Source: Marinobacter subterrani (GTDB taxonomy: Bacteria; Pseudomonadota; Gammaproteobacteria; Pseudomonadales; Oleiphilaceae). Taken from it: 64,000 nt of DNA. Under the pieces are notes generated by a model. The model made no database searches and had not been told where the DNA came from. It saw nothing but the letters and a program-made list of their open reading frames with translations. This document shows, piece after piece, positions 15,856-26,570 of this stretch. The stretch spans positions 1,612,001 to 1,676,000 of the forward strand of contig NZ_LFBU01000001.1 in NCBI RefSeq assembly GCF_001045555.1, in the 5' to 3' direction. Within the stretch, counting starts at the first letter, position 1, and every line of letters starts with the position of its first letter. Position numbers and translations under genes: made by a program.

Positions 15856-16353
15856 TTAACGGTTCAGTTTTTCAAGAAGCTGGGAGGTCAGGTTCATTTC
15901 CGGCTTCACATAAACAACCGCTTCACTCGGCAGAATCAGGTCAAGCTCGTTTTCTTCCAGAAGCTCTTTGACAGCCGCATCCACTTCCGGACGGGCCTCT
16001 TCCAGGAATGCCTGCTTGCGCTGGCTGACCGTGGCATCAAGTTTCTGCTTGAGGTAATTGAACTCTTTCACTTTTTCCTGGAATTCACCGGCCAGCTTGT
16101 TGCGTTCGGTCTCGTTCATCATGGCGCCGTCTTTCTTCAGGCGCTCCTGGAGCTTACGGGCCTGCTCCTGCACTTCACGGACTTTGGCTTCCTCGCCGGC
16201 AAAATCCTTCTGGAGCGATTCACTGAAGGCCTTGGCATCGTCTGAGGAGAACAGTGCCTGCCGCAAATCGACCACACCAATTTTGGTTTCCGCCATGGCA
16301 GGGAAAGAAAACGCCATCAGCACAGCGGCGAACATCAATAGGAATCGGGACAT
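15856..16353 (-). CDS. skp: Periplasmic chaperone Skp/OmpH
   Basis: This 165-residue protein has a signal peptide (MSRFLLMFAAVLMAFSFPAMA) followed by ETKIGVVDLRQALFSSDDAK. A long charged coiled-coil region follows, typical of the Skp tentacles. It holds unfolded outer-membrane proteins in the periplasm for delivery to BamA. The ATG at 16353 follows AGGAGAAAAGCA; an upstream in-frame start would put 14 residues before the signal peptide. It sits between bamA and lpxD as usual. Confidence 0.93.
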   Translation of the reverse strand: MSRFLLMFAAVLMAFSFPAMAETKIGVVDLRQALFSSDDAKAFSESLQKDFAGEEAKVREVQEQARKLQERLKKDGAMMNETERNKLAGEFQEKVKEFNYLKQKLDATVSQRKQAFLEEARPEVDAAVKELLEENELDLILPSEAVVYVKPEMNLTSQLLEKLNR

Positions 16354-16398
16354 TGCTTTTCTCCTGGTTTTCATCCGTAGGTTGTTATTATCCATGCT

Positions 16399-18717
16399 TT
16401 AGAAGGTCTGGCCCAGTGAGAACTGGAACACCTGGGTGTCGTCCCCCGGCTCATCGTTCAGCGGTTTCGCCAGGCTGAAGGCCAGAGGACCGACCGCCGT
16501 AATCCACTGGAAGCCAATACCGGCAGACAGCCGCACTTCCCCAAGTTCCGGATCAAACCCACGGTCGGTGTCAAAAACCTGACCGGCGTCCACAAAGAAC
16601 GATGTTCTCATGGAGCGGGTGTCACCGGCGAAGGGCGTCGGGAAAATCAGCTCAAGACCACCCTCGGTGAGCAGATTGCCACCAAACGGGTCAGGATCAG
16701 AAAAGTCGTTGGGGCTATTCGTGGCCCTTTGGCCCAGGGAGTTGGCCTGATAACCACGAACCGAGCCAAATCCCCCGGTATAGAAATGCTCATAAAAGGG
16801 CATCTGGTCACGCCCCCCGTAGCCGTCACCGTAGCCAATTTCCGAGCGTGCGCGAAATACCCAGCGATTGTTATCGGTAATCGGGTAGTAGAAATCGGTT
16901 TTATGGCTCACTTTGTAGAAAGTCAGGTCACTGCCCGGCACCGCTATATCAAGCGACAAAGACTGGCTGTAGCCGTCAGAAGGCAAAACACCCCGGTTGA
17001 GCGTGCTCCGGCGCCAGCTGCCGAACAGGAAGAAGTTATTGAAGGTATCCCCTTCTTCTTCAATGAAATTCGTCACTTCCTGCGAGGTAAAAAGGCCCTG
17101 TTTCAGATTGGACTGGGTGAACCCGGCCCCAAAATTCAGCCGGGTGATACTGTCAATCGGGTACCCAAAGGTGACACGGCCGCCGTACTCGTCCAGCAGG
17201 AAAGAGGAAATATCTTCATCTTCGTAGTCGGTCTGGCGGGCAAAAAGGCTGAAACCCCGGCTCACACCATCGACGGTGTAATACGGATCGAGATAGGAAA
17301 CATTGGCACTTTTGACCGAATCGCTGACATTCACCCCAAAGGACACTCGCTTGCCGGTACCAAAGAAGTTGTTCTCAGACACGTTGGCACCAAGAATTAC
17401 CCCAGAATCCTGCGAGAAGCCCACGGAGGCCGAAAGACTGCCGGTTGGCTGCTCTTCAACCGCGTAGTTCACATCAACCAGATCGTCGGTGCCGGGCACT
17501 GGCACCGTCTCTACGTTCACTGTCTTGAAGAAGCCGAGACGTTCGAGCTTGGTCTTGGAGAATTCAATGCGGTCAGAGGAGGCGACACCCCCTTCCATCT
17601 GGGTCATTTCCTGGCGAAGCACATCGTCGCGGGTGGACACGTTGCCATCAAAATTAATACGGCGCACATAGGCCCGCTTGCCAGGCTCCACAAAGAAAGT
17701 TACCGCAGCGGTATTACCCTCACCCGGTTCAGGAACGGCATTGACACTGGCGAATGCATAGCCCTCACGGCCTAGCCGGAAGGCCAGGGCTTCGGAGATT
17801 GCAGTCATGCGCGAGCGGGAGAACACATCGCCCTTTTTCACCGGGATAAGAGACCGCAACTCTTCCTCACCGACAATCAGCTCACCGCGCAGATTGATCT
17901 CCGAGATGGTGTATTGGGGGCCCTCATTCATCGCGATGGCGATAAAGACCTTTTGCTTGTCGGGCGAAATGGAGACCTGACTGGATTCCACCGTGAAGTC
18001 GAGGTAACCGCGATCAAGATAGAATGATCGCAGCGATTCCAGATCCCCGCTGAGGCGCTCTCGGGCATACTTGTCGGAGCTGGTAAGCGAGTTCCACCAG
18101 CTTGTGGTCTGCAATTCAAACAGATCCCGCAACTCCTCGTCGGTGAAATCCTTGTTTCCGATCAGATTGATGTGATGGATCGCCGCCACAGAGCCTTCGT
18201 TGATATCCAGGCGGATAGCAACGCGATTCCTTGGCAACTCCTCTGCCGTTGCCTTTACCCGGGCGTTATAACGCCCCTGGGCAATGTAGGACCGAAGAAT
18301 TTCAAGCTCCAGACGTTCAAGTGTCGCCCGCAGAAAAACCTGCCCTTCCTGCAACCCTGCCCCGGCAAGCGCATCCTTCAGCATATCGGTTTCAATATTC
18401 TTGTTGCCCTCGATCTCGATATTGCTGATGGACGGCCGTTCCCGAACCGTCACAATCAGAACGCCACCATCACGGCTGGCCTCGATGTCGGTAAACAGCC
18501 CTGTCCGGAACAGGGACTTGATCGCGTCGGCCAGCTCAGCCTCGTCCAACTGTTCTCCGATATTGACGGGAAAGGCCGAGAAAACGGTACCGGCGGGAAC
18601 CCTCTGCAGGCCCTCCACCTCAATGTCTGCGACTGTGAACTGGTCTGCAAACGCCGGTTTCATGCCGGACACGGCCACAGCGAGGCCAACGGCTACACTT
18701 AGAAGAGAACGTCTCAT
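16399..18717 (-). CDS. bamA: Outer-membrane assembly factor BamA
   Basis: This 772-residue protein has a signal peptide ending KPAFA, five POTRA repeats (about residues 25-425) and a C-terminal 16-strand beta-barrel. The barrel carries the conserved loop-6 motif VRGYQANSLGQR and ends in the aromatic F typical of outer-membrane proteins (FSLGQTF). It is the core of the Bam complex that folds beta-barrel proteins. It is flanked by rseP and skp, the conserved order in gammaproteobacteria. Confidence 0.97.
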   Translation of the reverse strand: MRRSLLSVAVGLAVAVSGMKPAFADQFTVADIEVEGLQRVPAGTVFSAFPVNIGEQLDEAELADAIKSLFRTGLFTDIEASRDGGVLIVTVRERPSISNIEIEGNKNIETDMLKDALAGAGLQEGQVFLRATLERLELEILRSYIAQGRYNARVKATAEELPRNRVAIRLDINEGSVAAIHHINLIGNKDFTDEELRDLFELQTTSWWNSLTSSDKYARERLSGDLESLRSFYLDRGYLDFTVESSQVSISPDKQKVFIAIAMNEGPQYTISEINLRGELIVGEEELRSLIPVKKGDVFSRSRMTAISEALAFRLGREGYAFASVNAVPEPGEGNTAAVTFFVEPGKRAYVRRINFDGNVSTRDDVLRQEMTQMEGGVASSDRIEFSKTKLERLGFFKTVNVETVPVPGTDDLVDVNYAVEEQPTGSLSASVGFSQDSGVILGANVSENNFFGTGKRVSFGVNVSDSVKSANVSYLDPYYTVDGVSRGFSLFARQTDYEDEDISSFLLDEYGGRVTFGYPIDSITRLNFGAGFTQSNLKQGLFTSQEVTNFIEEEGDTFNNFFLFGSWRRSTLNRGVLPSDGYSQSLSLDIAVPGSDLTFYKVSHKTDFYYPITDNNRWVFRARSEIGYGDGYGGRDQMPFYEHFYTGGFGSVRGYQANSLGQRATNSPNDFSDPDPFGGNLLTEGGLELIFPTPFAGDTRSMRTSFFVDAGQVFDTDRGFDPELGEVRLSAGIGFQWITAVGPLAFSLAKPLNDEPGDDTQVFQFSLGQTF

Positions 18718-18761
18718 TCAAATATTTCGCCTGGTTAATGCGCGTAAGGAGCCCGCAATTC

Positions 18762-20111
18762 TCACAACCGCATCAGGTCGTTGTAAAGAGCAAACACCAT
18801 TAATGTGAGGATCATTGCCATACCAATTCGTAACCCGAATGCCTGAACACCCTCGGAAAGCGGCTTTCCGCGGAGGGCCTCGATGCCGTAGTACAAAATA
18901 TGACCACCATCAAGGACCGGCACCGGCAGGAGGTTCAGAATGCCCAGACTCACGCTGAGATAGGCGAGAAAGCGCACAAAATCTTCAAATCCCGAGCTCA
19001 CACTGGCTTCGGCAACCCTGGCAATGGTTATTGGCCCGCTCAGATTGCTGGGTGACAGCAGACCCGTGATCATTTTCTTGATCGCCACGAGGGTCAGCCG
19101 GGTGTCGGCCCAGGTTTCACTGAGGGCCACGGGAACCGCGGCAAACGGCCCATAGCTGACTTCGCGAATCACTTCATCCGGCCACGGGATGGCCTTAACG
19201 CCGGCTCCGATAAAGCCGACACGCTCGCCGCTATCCTCCTGTTTCGTTTCAGGCGTCACGGGGATGGTACGCCGGGTACCATTGCGCTCAACGGTCATCT
19301 GGATGGTCTGCTCCGGGGCATTGCGGACCAACTCGACCAGCTCGAACCAGCTGCTGACCGGCTCTCCATTAATGGAAACGACACGATCCCCGGTTTTCAG
19401 CCCGGCCGCCTGAGCCCGACCACCCTCTGAAATCTGGCCCAGCACCGGTGGAACCTCCGGACGCCAGGGGGTAATGCCGAATTCCGCCAGCGGATTCGGA
19501 GTCTCCTCGCTCAGACGCCAGCCGGCCAGATCGCCTGTCAGCGTGCCGCGGGCGCCGTCGTCCGATATTTCCATGGAAATCGGCCCCTGCTCCCCGGTTC
19601 GCTCGAGAATGCGCATGTTCACGTCGCGCCAGGAGGCAACCTGGTGGCCATCCACCGCATGGATTTCCATGCCTTCCTGCAGGCCGACGCGCGCGGCCAC
19701 ACTCTCATCGGCAACCTGGCCGACAATGGGGGCAATGTGAGTAACCCCCACCACACTCAGCAGCCAATAGGCGAAAATGGCAAAAATAAAGTTTGCCAGC
19801 GGGCCCGCAGCAGCTATGGCGATTCGCCGTGAAGGCGACTTGGAGGTAAATGCCTGGTCTTTCAATTCTTCCGGAACCGGCCCTTCCCGTTCGTCCAGCA
19901 TTTTAACGTAGCCGCCCAGCGGGATCGCGGCGATGGCGAATTCAGTACCGTGTCTGTCGTACCAGGAATACAGCGGCTTTCCGAAACCAACGGAGAAACG
20001 GAGTACTTTCACGCCACACCGGCGGGCAACCCAGAAGTGACCATATTCGTGCAGGGTCACCAGGATTCCCAAGGTCAGCGCAAGTGCCAGAACGGATTCA
20101 ATAATCTGCAT
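18762..20111 (-). CDS. rseP: Site-2 protease RseP
   Basis: This 449-residue inner-membrane zinc metalloprotease has the HEYGH motif at residues 21-25 in the first membrane helix. Two PDZ domains follow in the middle (about 120-300), and the second catalytic motif LNLLPVPVLDGGH lies near the C-terminus. It cleaves anti-sigma factor RseA in the envelope stress response. The ATG at 20111 with AGGAAAG upstream is preferred to one eight codons earlier. Confidence 0.95.
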   Translation of the reverse strand: MQIIESVLALALTLGILVTLHEYGHFWVARRCGVKVLRFSVGFGKPLYSWYDRHGTEFAIAAIPLGGYVKMLDEREGPVPEELKDQAFTSKSPSRRIAIAAAGPLANFIFAIFAYWLLSVVGVTHIAPIVGQVADESVAARVGLQEGMEIHAVDGHQVASWRDVNMRILERTGEQGPISMEISDDGARGTLTGDLAGWRLSEETPNPLAEFGITPWRPEVPPVLGQISEGGRAQAAGLKTGDRVVSINGEPVSSWFELVELVRNAPEQTIQMTVERNGTRRTIPVTPETKQEDSGERVGFIGAGVKAIPWPDEVIREVSYGPFAAVPVALSETWADTRLTLVAIKKMITGLLSPSNLSGPITIARVAEASVSSGFEDFVRFLAYLSVSLGILNLLPVPVLDGGHILYYGIEALRGKPLSEGVQAFGLRIGMAMILTLMVFALYNDLMRL

Positions 20112-20159
20112 ATCTTTCCTGATTGATGGCTTCAACCGGGCAGCAATCTGTCCCGGGTA

Positions 20160-21344
20160 TCAGACAGTTAACAGACCAATCTGTTCCCGTGCCCGGGCCC
20201 GTGCTTCGGTGTCCTTGGCGAAGATAACGTCAAAACTGTCGGCCGCTTCTACCGGGGTCGCAACCAGCGTTCGCTCTATAATAACGGGGATATCCGCAAA
20301 ACAAAGGTTACCTTCAAGAAAGGCGGCAACCGCAACCTCGTTCGCCGCATTCAGCACCGCCGGTGCGGTGCCACCCGCCTCGAATGCTTCGGCCGCCAGT
20401 CGCAGGCAGGGGAAGCGAACCAGATCCGGGCGCTCGAAGTGAAATCGGCCGATAGTGAACAGGTCCAGAGGCGCGACACCGGCGTCAATGCGTTCCGGCC
20501 AGGCCAGGCCATTGGCAATCGGTGTTCTCATATCCGGGCTGCCAAGCTGGGCCAGCACAGAGCCATCGGCATACTCTACCATGGAATGAATGATGCTCTC
20601 CGGGTGAACATGCACCTCCACCCGCTCCGGCGTTGTATTGAACAGCCAGCAGGCCTCAATCAGCTCCAGGCCCTTGTTCATCAGCGTTGCCGAATCGACG
20701 GAAATCTTTTGCCCCATGGACCAGTTTGGATGGGCGCAGGCCTGGGAAGGCGTGACCGTGCGGAGATCCTCAGCGGTGTGCTCGCGGAACGGGCCACCGG
20801 ACGCGGTCAGCAGAATCCGGGTGATACCCGCAGCTTCAGGGTCCCGGATTTTATCAGCCGGCATGCACTGGAAAATAGCATTGTGTTCGGAATCGATCGG
20901 CAAGAGTTCGGCGCCGGCCTCGGCGACGGCATCCATGAACAGTTTGCCGGACATGACCAACGCTTCCTTGTTGGCGAGAAGTACCCGCTTGCCGGACCGC
21001 ACCGCGGCGAGCGTCGGCGACAGGCCAGCGGCGCCAACGATGGCCGCCATCACGGTATCCGCCTCCGGCGCGGACGCGACTTCACAAAGCCCCTCCATGC
21101 CACCCAGAACCCGGGTATCCGGTACATCGGACAGTAGCCCGGCAAGTTTTCTGGCGGCTTCGGGGTCAGCCATCACGGCGAACCTGGGCCGGAATTCGCG
21201 GCACAGAACGGCCAGCTCTTCCACTCGGGTACTGGCAGTCAGCGCATACACCGAGAACCGGCCAGGGTGCCGGCGGATAACATCCAGGGTACTCAGGCCG
21301 ATGGAACCTGTTGCCCCCAGTATGCTGATATGACGGGTTACCAT
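20160..21344 (-). CDS. dxr: 1-deoxy-D-xylulose 5-phosphate reductoisomerase
   Basis: This 394-residue enzyme makes MEP, the first committed step of the non-mevalonate isoprenoid pathway. It has the NADPH motif [16 protein letters not shown], the metal-binding SEHNAIFQ segment, the TASGGPFRE loop and the [14 protein letters not shown] segment. The ATG at 21344 is used here; a GTG two codons earlier overlaps the cdsA stop and is possible. Its product feeds uppS nearby. Confidence 0.95.
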   Translation of the reverse strand: MVTRHISILGATGSIGLSTLDVIRRHPGRFSVYALTASTRVEELAVLCREFRPRFAVMADPEAARKLAGLLSDVPDTRVLGGMEGLCEVASAPEADTVMAAIVGAAGLSPTLAAVRSGKRVLLANKEALVMSGKLFMDAVAEAGAELLPIDSEHNAIFQCMPADKIRDPEAAGITRILLTASGGPFREHTAEDLRTVTPSQACAHPNWSMGQKISVDSATLMNKGLELIEACWLFNTTPERVEVHVHPESIIHSMVEYADGSVLAQLGSPDMRTPIANGLAWPERIDAGVAPLDLFTIGRFHFERPDLVRFPCLRLAAEAFEAGGTAPAVLNAANEVAVAAFLEGNLCFADIPVIIERTLVATPVEAADSFDVIFAKDTEARARAREQIGLLTV

Positions 21345-21346
21345 AA

Positions 21347-22186
21347 TCACCAGTGCCCGGTTATGAGCCAGCCAAGCTGGGTAATGATCAGGGCGAACAC
21401 GGGAATGGCAGCGGTAAGGCTGTCTATTCGGTCCATGATTCCGCCGTGGCCGGGCAGCAGTTGGCTGCTATCCTTGATGCCGCGGAAACGCTTGAGCATG
21501 CTCTCCAACAGATCCCCAAGCACGGAGACGAGCCCCGTCGCCAGGCTGGCAGCCACCAGCAGCAGCGTTTCGCCGGTTCCGGCCGAGGCCAGCGTACTTA
21601 CCACAAGGGCAAAGATACCCACCGCCACAAGCCCGCCCCAGACACCCGCCCAGGATTTACCGGGGCTGACCCGGGGCGCGAGCTTGGCCTTGCCGAATGC
21701 CCGCCCGGCAAAATAGGCACCAATATCGGCGACCCAGACCACGCAGAACACATACAGGATAAGGAGCAGATTACTGGTGCTGTCACCAAACTGGAAGCCA
21801 CCAGTACGCAAATGATTCAGCCCGACCCAGGCCGGAACCAGAACGAACAGCCCCATGACCGCCCGTGCCGGCACGCTACCCCATTTATCCGATCCCGACG
21901 GGTAACTGCGAACCAGCAGAAAACCGACAAACCACCAGACCAGCGCCAGCCATAGCACCGCAACAAAGGAAACGTTCAGCAACCCATACAGGAGGGCAGC
22001 CGTTACCAGGGCATAGGCTATGCGGCCAGCCGGGCTTTCAATGCCGGACATGTTCGCCCACTCCCAGGCGCCTGCCGTAATAATTGCCCCGGTAAACAGG
22101 GCGAACCCCATGGGTGGGAGAAAGAAAATCCCGCCAATGGCGATGGGGGCAAGGATCAGTGCGGTGATAATTCGGGTTTTTAACAC
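21347..22186 (-). CDS. cdsA: Phosphatidate cytidylyltransferase
   Basis: This 279-residue membrane enzyme makes CDP-diacylglycerol from phosphatidate and CTP. About seven to eight hydrophobic helices are visible, and the CdsA signature [24 protein letters not shown] is near the C-terminus. The start is a GTG (GTGTTAAAAACCCG), 21 bases after the uppS stop. Length is normal. Confidence 0.95.
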   Translation of the reverse strand: MLKTRIITALILAPIAIGGIFFLPPMGFALFTGAIITAGAWEWANMSGIESPAGRIAYALVTAALLYGLLNVSFVAVLWLALVWWFVGFLLVRSYPSGSDKWGSVPARAVMGLFVLVPAWVGLNHLRTGGFQFGDSTSNLLLILYVFCVVWVADIGAYFAGRAFGKAKLAPRVSPGKSWAGVWGGLVAVGIFALVVSTLASAGTGETLLLVAASLATGLVSVLGDLLESMLKRFRGIKDSSQLLPGHGGIMDRIDSLTAAIPVFALIITQLGWLITGHW

Positions 22187-22207
22187 GGTTAACGTCGCTA
22201 TCGTTCG

Positions 22208-22978
22208 TTATTGTTGTATGGCCTTGGCCGCTATCTGATCATCTGTCTGGCCAAAACGACGCTGGCGACCGGCGTAGGCCTGCAGGGCCTTGCGCATTTC
22301 CTCTTCCTGGAAATCGGGCCAGTACACCGGTGAGAAGTAGAGTTCGGTGTACGCCAGTTGCCACAACATGAAATTGCTGACCCGCTGCTCACCGGCAGTC
22401 CGGATCATCAGGTCCGGCATCGGCAGATCACCGATACTGAGATGCTGTTGGATAAGGTCATCGGTGATATCAGAGGGTGCCAATTGCCCGACCCTTACCT
22501 TCTCGGCAACCTGGCGGGTCGCCTGGGTGATATCCCAGTGGCCGCCGTAATTGGCAGCAATCACCAGGGTCATTCGGGCGTTATTGCGGGTCAGTTCCTC
22601 CGCCGCTTCCATGTGCTCCTGCAGGGCCGGGCTGAAGGCGGAGCGATCGCCGATGATTCTGAGGCGGATGTCATTACGATGGAGCTTGCGCACTTCCCGC
22701 TCCAGGGCAAACAGGAAAAGCTTCATCAACGCGGAAACTTCATCCTGGGGACGGCGCCAGTTTTCGCTCGAGAATGCGAACAGAGTGAGCACTTCGACAC
22801 CTTCACGGGCACAGGTTTCCACCACCGCCCTGACTGCATCCACTCCGGCCCTGTGGCCCGCCACTCCCTTCAGCCGGCGGGCCTTGGCCCACCGGTTGTT
22901 ACCGTCCATGATAATGGCCACATGCCGGGGCCGGCTGTCTGCCGACACCGGAATCTCTGCGGATACAGTTCCCGTCAT
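22208..22978 (-). CDS. uppS: Undecaprenyl diphosphate synthase
   Basis: This 256-residue cis-prenyltransferase makes the C55 lipid carrier for peptidoglycan and O-antigen. The HVAIIMDGNNRWAKARRL motif contains the catalytic Asp. The FSSENWRRP segment and the C-terminal TAGEQRVSNFMLWQLAYTEL signature complete the active site. It lies between cdsA and frr as in most relatives. Confidence 0.95.
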   Translation of the reverse strand: MTGTVSAEIPVSADSRPRHVAIIMDGNNRWAKARRLKGVAGHRAGVDAVRAVVETCAREGVEVLTLFAFSSENWRRPQDEVSALMKLFLFALEREVRKLHRNDIRLRIIGDRSAFSPALQEHMEAAEELTRNNARMTLVIAANYGGHWDITQATRQVAEKVRVGQLAPSDITDDLIQQHLSIGDLPMPDLMIRTAGEQRVSNFMLWQLAYTELYFSPVYWPDFQEEEMRKALQAYAGRQRRFGQTDDQIAAKAIQQ

Positions 22979-23049
22979 GAAATCCCCTGTGCAGCCGGGG
23001 CGCGTGGAAGCACCGGCCTTTCAATTCGCTTGCAAGTGAACCCGGACGG

Positions 23050-23607
23050 TCAAACCGCCATCAGATCCTCTTCTTTGGACTTGAGCATCTTTTCGACTTC
23101 AGCAATGTAGCGGTCGGTCAGCTTCTGGATATCGTCCTCACCCTTGCGCTCGTCGTCCTCGGTGATTTCCTTTTCCTTCAACAGCTCCTTGATCATGCTG
23201 TTGGCGTCTCGGCGTGCATTCCGGATAGAGACCCGACCGTGCTCGGCATCGGCCTTCGCCTGCTTGACCATTTCCTTGCGGGTTTCCTCGGTCAGCATGG
23301 GCATCGGAATACGGATGATGTCGCCACTGGTGGCCGGATTGAGGCCCAGATCGGAGCTCATAATGGCCTTCTCGATGGTCGGCATCAGGTTTTTCTCCCA
23401 GGGCGAGACGGTCAGAGTCCGGTTGTCTTCAACGTTAACACTGGCCACCTGCTTCAGCGGCGTCTCCTGGCCGTAGTAATTCACCATAACGCTGTCCAGG
23501 ATGGACGGGTGGGCCCGGCCGGTACGGATCTTGTTAAACGCCGAGTGCAGAGACTCCAGGCTCTTCTTCATTTTCTTTTCGGCTTCGGCTTTGATGTCGT
23601 TAATCAC
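23050..23607 (-). CDS. frr: Ribosome recycling factor
   Basis: This 185-residue protein splits the post-termination ribosome with EF-G. It has the expected three-helix bundle and small domain, with [19 protein letters not shown] near the N-terminus and [13 protein letters not shown] in the third helix. It starts with GTG, eight bases after GAGG. It follows pyrH as usual. Confidence 0.96.
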   Translation of the reverse strand: MINDIKAEAEKKMKKSLESLHSAFNKIRTGRAHPSILDSVMVNYYGQETPLKQVASVNVEDNRTLTVSPWEKNLMPTIEKAIMSSDLGLNPATSGDIIRIPMPMLTEETRKEMVKQAKADAEHGRVSIRNARRDANSMIKELLKEKEITEDDERKGEDDIQKLTDRYIAEVEKMLKSKEEDLMAV

Positions 23608-23688
23608 TTCAGCATCCTCAAGTCGTTCGTCATGTCATTCGGTAATCTGGCCCCTCTGGAAACAGGCGAAGAGGCCGGGACAGCCATG

Positions 23689-24417
23689 TTATTCGATCAG
23701 TGTACCTTCTTTTTCACCGGTTACGATGCGGATCAGCGCGCCTGCACGATTCATATCGAATACCCGCAGCGGCATACCGTGATCCCTGGCAAGGCAGATT
23801 GCGGTCAGATCCATCACGCCCAGCTTCTTGTCCAGGACCTCATCGTAGGTGAGGTGGTCGTATTTTTCGGCACTGCTGTCGAGGTGTGGATCTGCAGAAT
23901 ATACGCCATCTACCTTGGTGGCCTTGAGCACGGCATCGGCCTCAATTTCAATACCACGGAGGCAGGCGGCTGAATCCGTCGTGAAGAAGGGGTTACCGGT
24001 ACCGGCACAGAAGATCACCACATCGCCGTCCTTGAGATCCCTCACTGCCCGGCGACGGTCGTAATGCTCGACAATCCCGCTCATGGGAATGGCAGACATC
24101 ACACGGGTCCGGATGTTGGAACGTTCGAGCGCGTCGCGCATGGCAAGGCCATTCATGACCGTGGCCAGCATGCCCATGTGGTCGCCGGTTACCCTATCCA
24201 TGCCCGCCGCGTTAAGGGCTGCACCGCGAAACAGGTTGCCACCCCCGATAACCAGGCCAACCTGGACACCGATGCCGATCAGCGCACCGATTTCCAGGGC
24301 CATGCGATCAAGAACTTTGGGATCAATACCGAAATCGTGTTCTCCCATCAGGGCCTCACCACTGAGCTTGAGCAGAACACGCTTGTATCTGGGCTGGCTT
24401 TTCGATGATGTCGGCAT
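23689..24417 (-). CDS. pyrH: Uridylate kinase
   Basis: This 242-residue hexameric kinase phosphorylates UMP to UDP. It has the amino-acid-kinase fold with [12 protein letters not shown] at the N-terminus, [10 protein letters not shown], and the nucleotide-binding [18 protein letters not shown]. It is GTP-activated and UTP-inhibited in bacteria. The gene lies between tsf and frr; GGGGATCACC precedes the ATG. Confidence 0.96.
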   Translation of the reverse strand: MPTSSKSQPRYKRVLLKLSGEALMGEHDFGIDPKVLDRMALEIGALIGIGVQVGLVIGGGNLFRGAALNAAGMDRVTGDHMGMLATVMNGLAMRDALERSNIRTRVMSAIPMSGIVEHYDRRRAVRDLKDGDVVIFCAGTGNPFFTTDSAACLRGIEIEADAVLKATKVDGVYSADPHLDSSAEKYDHLTYDEVLDKKLGVMDLTAICLARDHGMPLRVFDMNRAGALIRIVTGEKEGTLIE

Positions 24418-24468
24418 GGTGATCCCCTTTTCGTCTGTTGGCTGCTATCCGGTGTAATACCCGTCGCA

Positions 24469-24519
24469 GGCTTGTATCTGACATACTCCTTGCAAAAAGG
24501 GGTATCTCAGATACAAGCC
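24469..24519. promoter_or_regulatory. Long hairpin between tsf and pyrH
   Basis: Perfect 13-base arms GGCTTGTATCTGA and TCAGATACAAGCC enclose a further nine-pair inner stem, giving about 23 pairs with one mismatch and a five-base loop. No T-run follows, so it is more likely a processing or attenuation site than a simple terminator. A second inverted repeat (TGGCGCA/TGCGCCA, 24565-24593) lies just after the tsf stop. The rest of 24418-24602 has no gene. Confidence 0.6.
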
Positions 24520-24602
24520 CGCCACGAGAGCCGGAACTTCCCCGGCTAACGTGGCAGACTCAGCTGGCGCAAAGGCAATAGCCCGCTGCGCCAAAAGAAG
24601 GA

Positions 24603-25472
24603 TCAGGCCTTGCCTGTGCCGGCTGCAGCAGCAACCTCGGCAGCAAAGTCTACTTGCTCCTTCTCGATACCTTCACCCACTTCAAGGCGAACGAAGCCGA
24701 CCAGGTCGCCACCGACAGACTTGATCAGTTCACCCACGGTCTGATCCGGGTTCTTGACGAAAGGCTGCTCGACAAGGCTGTTTTCCTTGAGGAACTTCTT
24801 GATCCGGCCACCCATCATCTTTTCAACGATTTCGGCAGGCTTGCCTTCCATATCCGGCTGGGCCTTGATTACTTCCTTCTCTTTCTCAAGTTCCTCGGCA
24901 GGCATCTCTTCCGGCTTGCCAACGCGCGGGTTTACAGCCGCAGCGTGCATGGCGATGTCGCGAGCCACTTCCGGATCACCGGCAGTCAGGGCAACGACGG
25001 AAGCAATCTTGTTGTTGCTGTGGACATAGCCACCCACAACCGGACCCTCAACCTTGACGATGCGGCGTACAGTGATGTTCTCGCCGATCTTCTGGACCAG
25101 CGCCTCACGCTTGGCCTCCAGATCGCCTTCCATCAGCTTGGCAACGTCGGTTTCGCCTTTCTCGAAAGCCACGTTCAGAACATCGTTGGCGAAATTGACG
25201 AAGTTGTCGTCACGGGCAACGAAATCTGTTTCGGAGTTCACTTCCAGAATGTACGCAACGGTGTTGTCGTCAGAGATCTTGATCAGCGACACACCTTCAG
25301 CGGCGGTACGGCCGGCTTTTTTGGCGGCCTTCAGGCCGGAAGACTTGCGCAGCTCTTCGATTGCAGCGTCAACACTGCCTTCAGCTTCCACGAGTGCCTT
25401 TTTGCACTCCATCATGCCAAGGCCGGTACGCTCACGCAGCTCTTTGACCATTGCAGCGGTAATTGCAGCCAT
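24603..25472 (-). CDS. tsf: Elongation factor Ts
   Basis: This 289-residue protein is the nucleotide exchange factor for EF-Tu. It has the UBA-like N-terminus ([27 protein letters not shown]) and the exchange core with [10 protein letters not shown]. The ATG at 25472 follows GAGAGG and matches family N-termini; an upstream in-frame start five codons earlier is discounted. It is cotranscribed with rpsB. Confidence 0.97.
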   Translation of the reverse strand: MAAITAAMVKELRERTGLGMMECKKALVEAEGSVDAAIEELRKSSGLKAAKKAGRTAAEGVSLIKISDDNTVAYILEVNSETDFVARDDNFVNFANDVLNVAFEKGETDVAKLMEGDLEAKREALVQKIGENITVRRIVKVEGPVVGGYVHSNNKIASVVALTAGDPEVARDIAMHAAAVNPRVGKPEEMPAEELEKEKEVIKAQPDMEGKPAEIVEKMMGGRIKKFLKENSLVEQPFVKNPDQTVGELIKSVGGDLVGFVRLEVGEGIEKEQVDFAAEVAAAAGTGKA

Positions 25473-25564
25473 GTTCAATCCTCTCAACTGTTCCGAATTC
25501 GGTGGGGAGGTATGCCCGGATAGGCCCCGGGCATACCTTACATCTCAAACGTGAAGGTAACGCG

Positions 25565-26317
25565 TCACTCAGCGGCTGGAGCAGCGCCTTCAGCGTCTTC
25601 GCTGACTTCGATAAATTCGTCAGCGCCGGCACCGCCGGCCTGGGCGGCTTCAATGCAGGTGTTTGCCACGGCTTGCACGTAGATCTGGATAGCACGAATG
25701 GCATCGTCATTGCCCGGAATGACGTAATCAACACCGTCCGGATCGCTGTTGGTATCCACAACACCGATTACAGGAATGCCAAGCTTGTTGGCTTCCTTGA
25801 TAGCGATGCGCTCGTGGTCGACGTCAATAACGAACAGTGCGTCCGGCAGACCGCCCATATCCTTGATACCACCGATGGAGCGCTCGAGACGGTCCATTTC
25901 GCGGGTACGGTCCAGGGCTTCTTTCTTGGTCAGCTTGTCGAAGGTGCCGTCCTTGCTCTGGGTTTCCAGATCACGGTAGCGACGGATAGACTGACGGATG
26001 GTCTTGTAGTTGGTCAGCATGCCACCGAGCCAGCGGTGGTTTACAAACGGCTGACCTGAACGCTCGGCTTCTTCCTTGATGATCTTGGCCGCGGCACGCT
26101 TGGTACCAACGAACAGGATCTTGTTCTTGCTCTCTGCCAGCTGCTGAACGAACTTCAGCGCGTCGTTCATGGCAGGAACTGTCTGCTCAAGGTTGATGAT
26201 GTGAATCTTGTTACGGGCGCCGAAGATGAACTTCGACATTTTCGGGTTCCAGTAGCGGGTCTGGTGACCGAAGTGAGCACCTGCCTTGAGCAGGTCACGC
26301 ATATTTACCTGAGCCAT
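25565..26317 (-). CDS. rpsB: 30S ribosomal protein S2
   Basis: This 250-residue protein starts [20 protein letters not shown], the family signature. It continues with the second signature [26 protein letters not shown] and ends in an acidic Ala/Glu tail. It is the first gene of the rpsB-tsf transcript, whose leader carries a likely autoregulatory structure. Confidence 0.98.
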   Translation of the reverse strand: MAQVNMRDLLKAGAHFGHQTRYWNPKMSKFIFGARNKIHIINLEQTVPAMNDALKFVQQLAESKNKILFVGTKRAAAKIIKEEAERSGQPFVNHRWLGGMLTNYKTIRQSIRRYRDLETQSKDGTFDKLTKKEALDRTREMDRLERSIGGIKDMGGLPDALFVIDVDHERIAIKEANKLGIPVIGVVDTNSDPDGVDYVIPGNDDAIRAIQIYVQAVANTCIEAAQAGGAGADEFIEVSEDAEGAAPAAE

Positions 26318-26361
26318 GATACTTACCTTTTTAGCTTCGGGTTAGTCCTCCACGCGTCCGA

Positions 26362-26464
26362 TTATCCCAACCTGGCTCCTTGTGAAGCAGGAGCAGGCAC
26401 CCTGGGATAACGTGCCGACACGTGTGTGAATTTGCCGGATTCGTTTCCGGCGGGCGCGTTTATA
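26362..26464 (-). promoter_or_regulatory. rpsB leader hairpin and promoter
   Basis: On the - strand a TATAAA box (26464-26459) is followed at once by a GC-rich CGCGCCCGCC discriminator, as in stringently controlled ribosomal promoters; the -35 is weak. The transcript would then form a stem TTATCCCA/TGGGATAA (26362-26410) with an inner CTCCT/AGGAG stem. S2 represses its own leader in gammaproteobacteria, and this structure fits that role. Confidence 0.6.
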
Positions 26465-26570
26465 CCACAAACGGGCCCGCAAACGCCATTATTTTTGCGA
26501 GCACACTTCCTTGTACCCGGGCATCAGGCCCCTTAAAATGCCCGTTTGATACAAATCAACGGGAAGCTCA

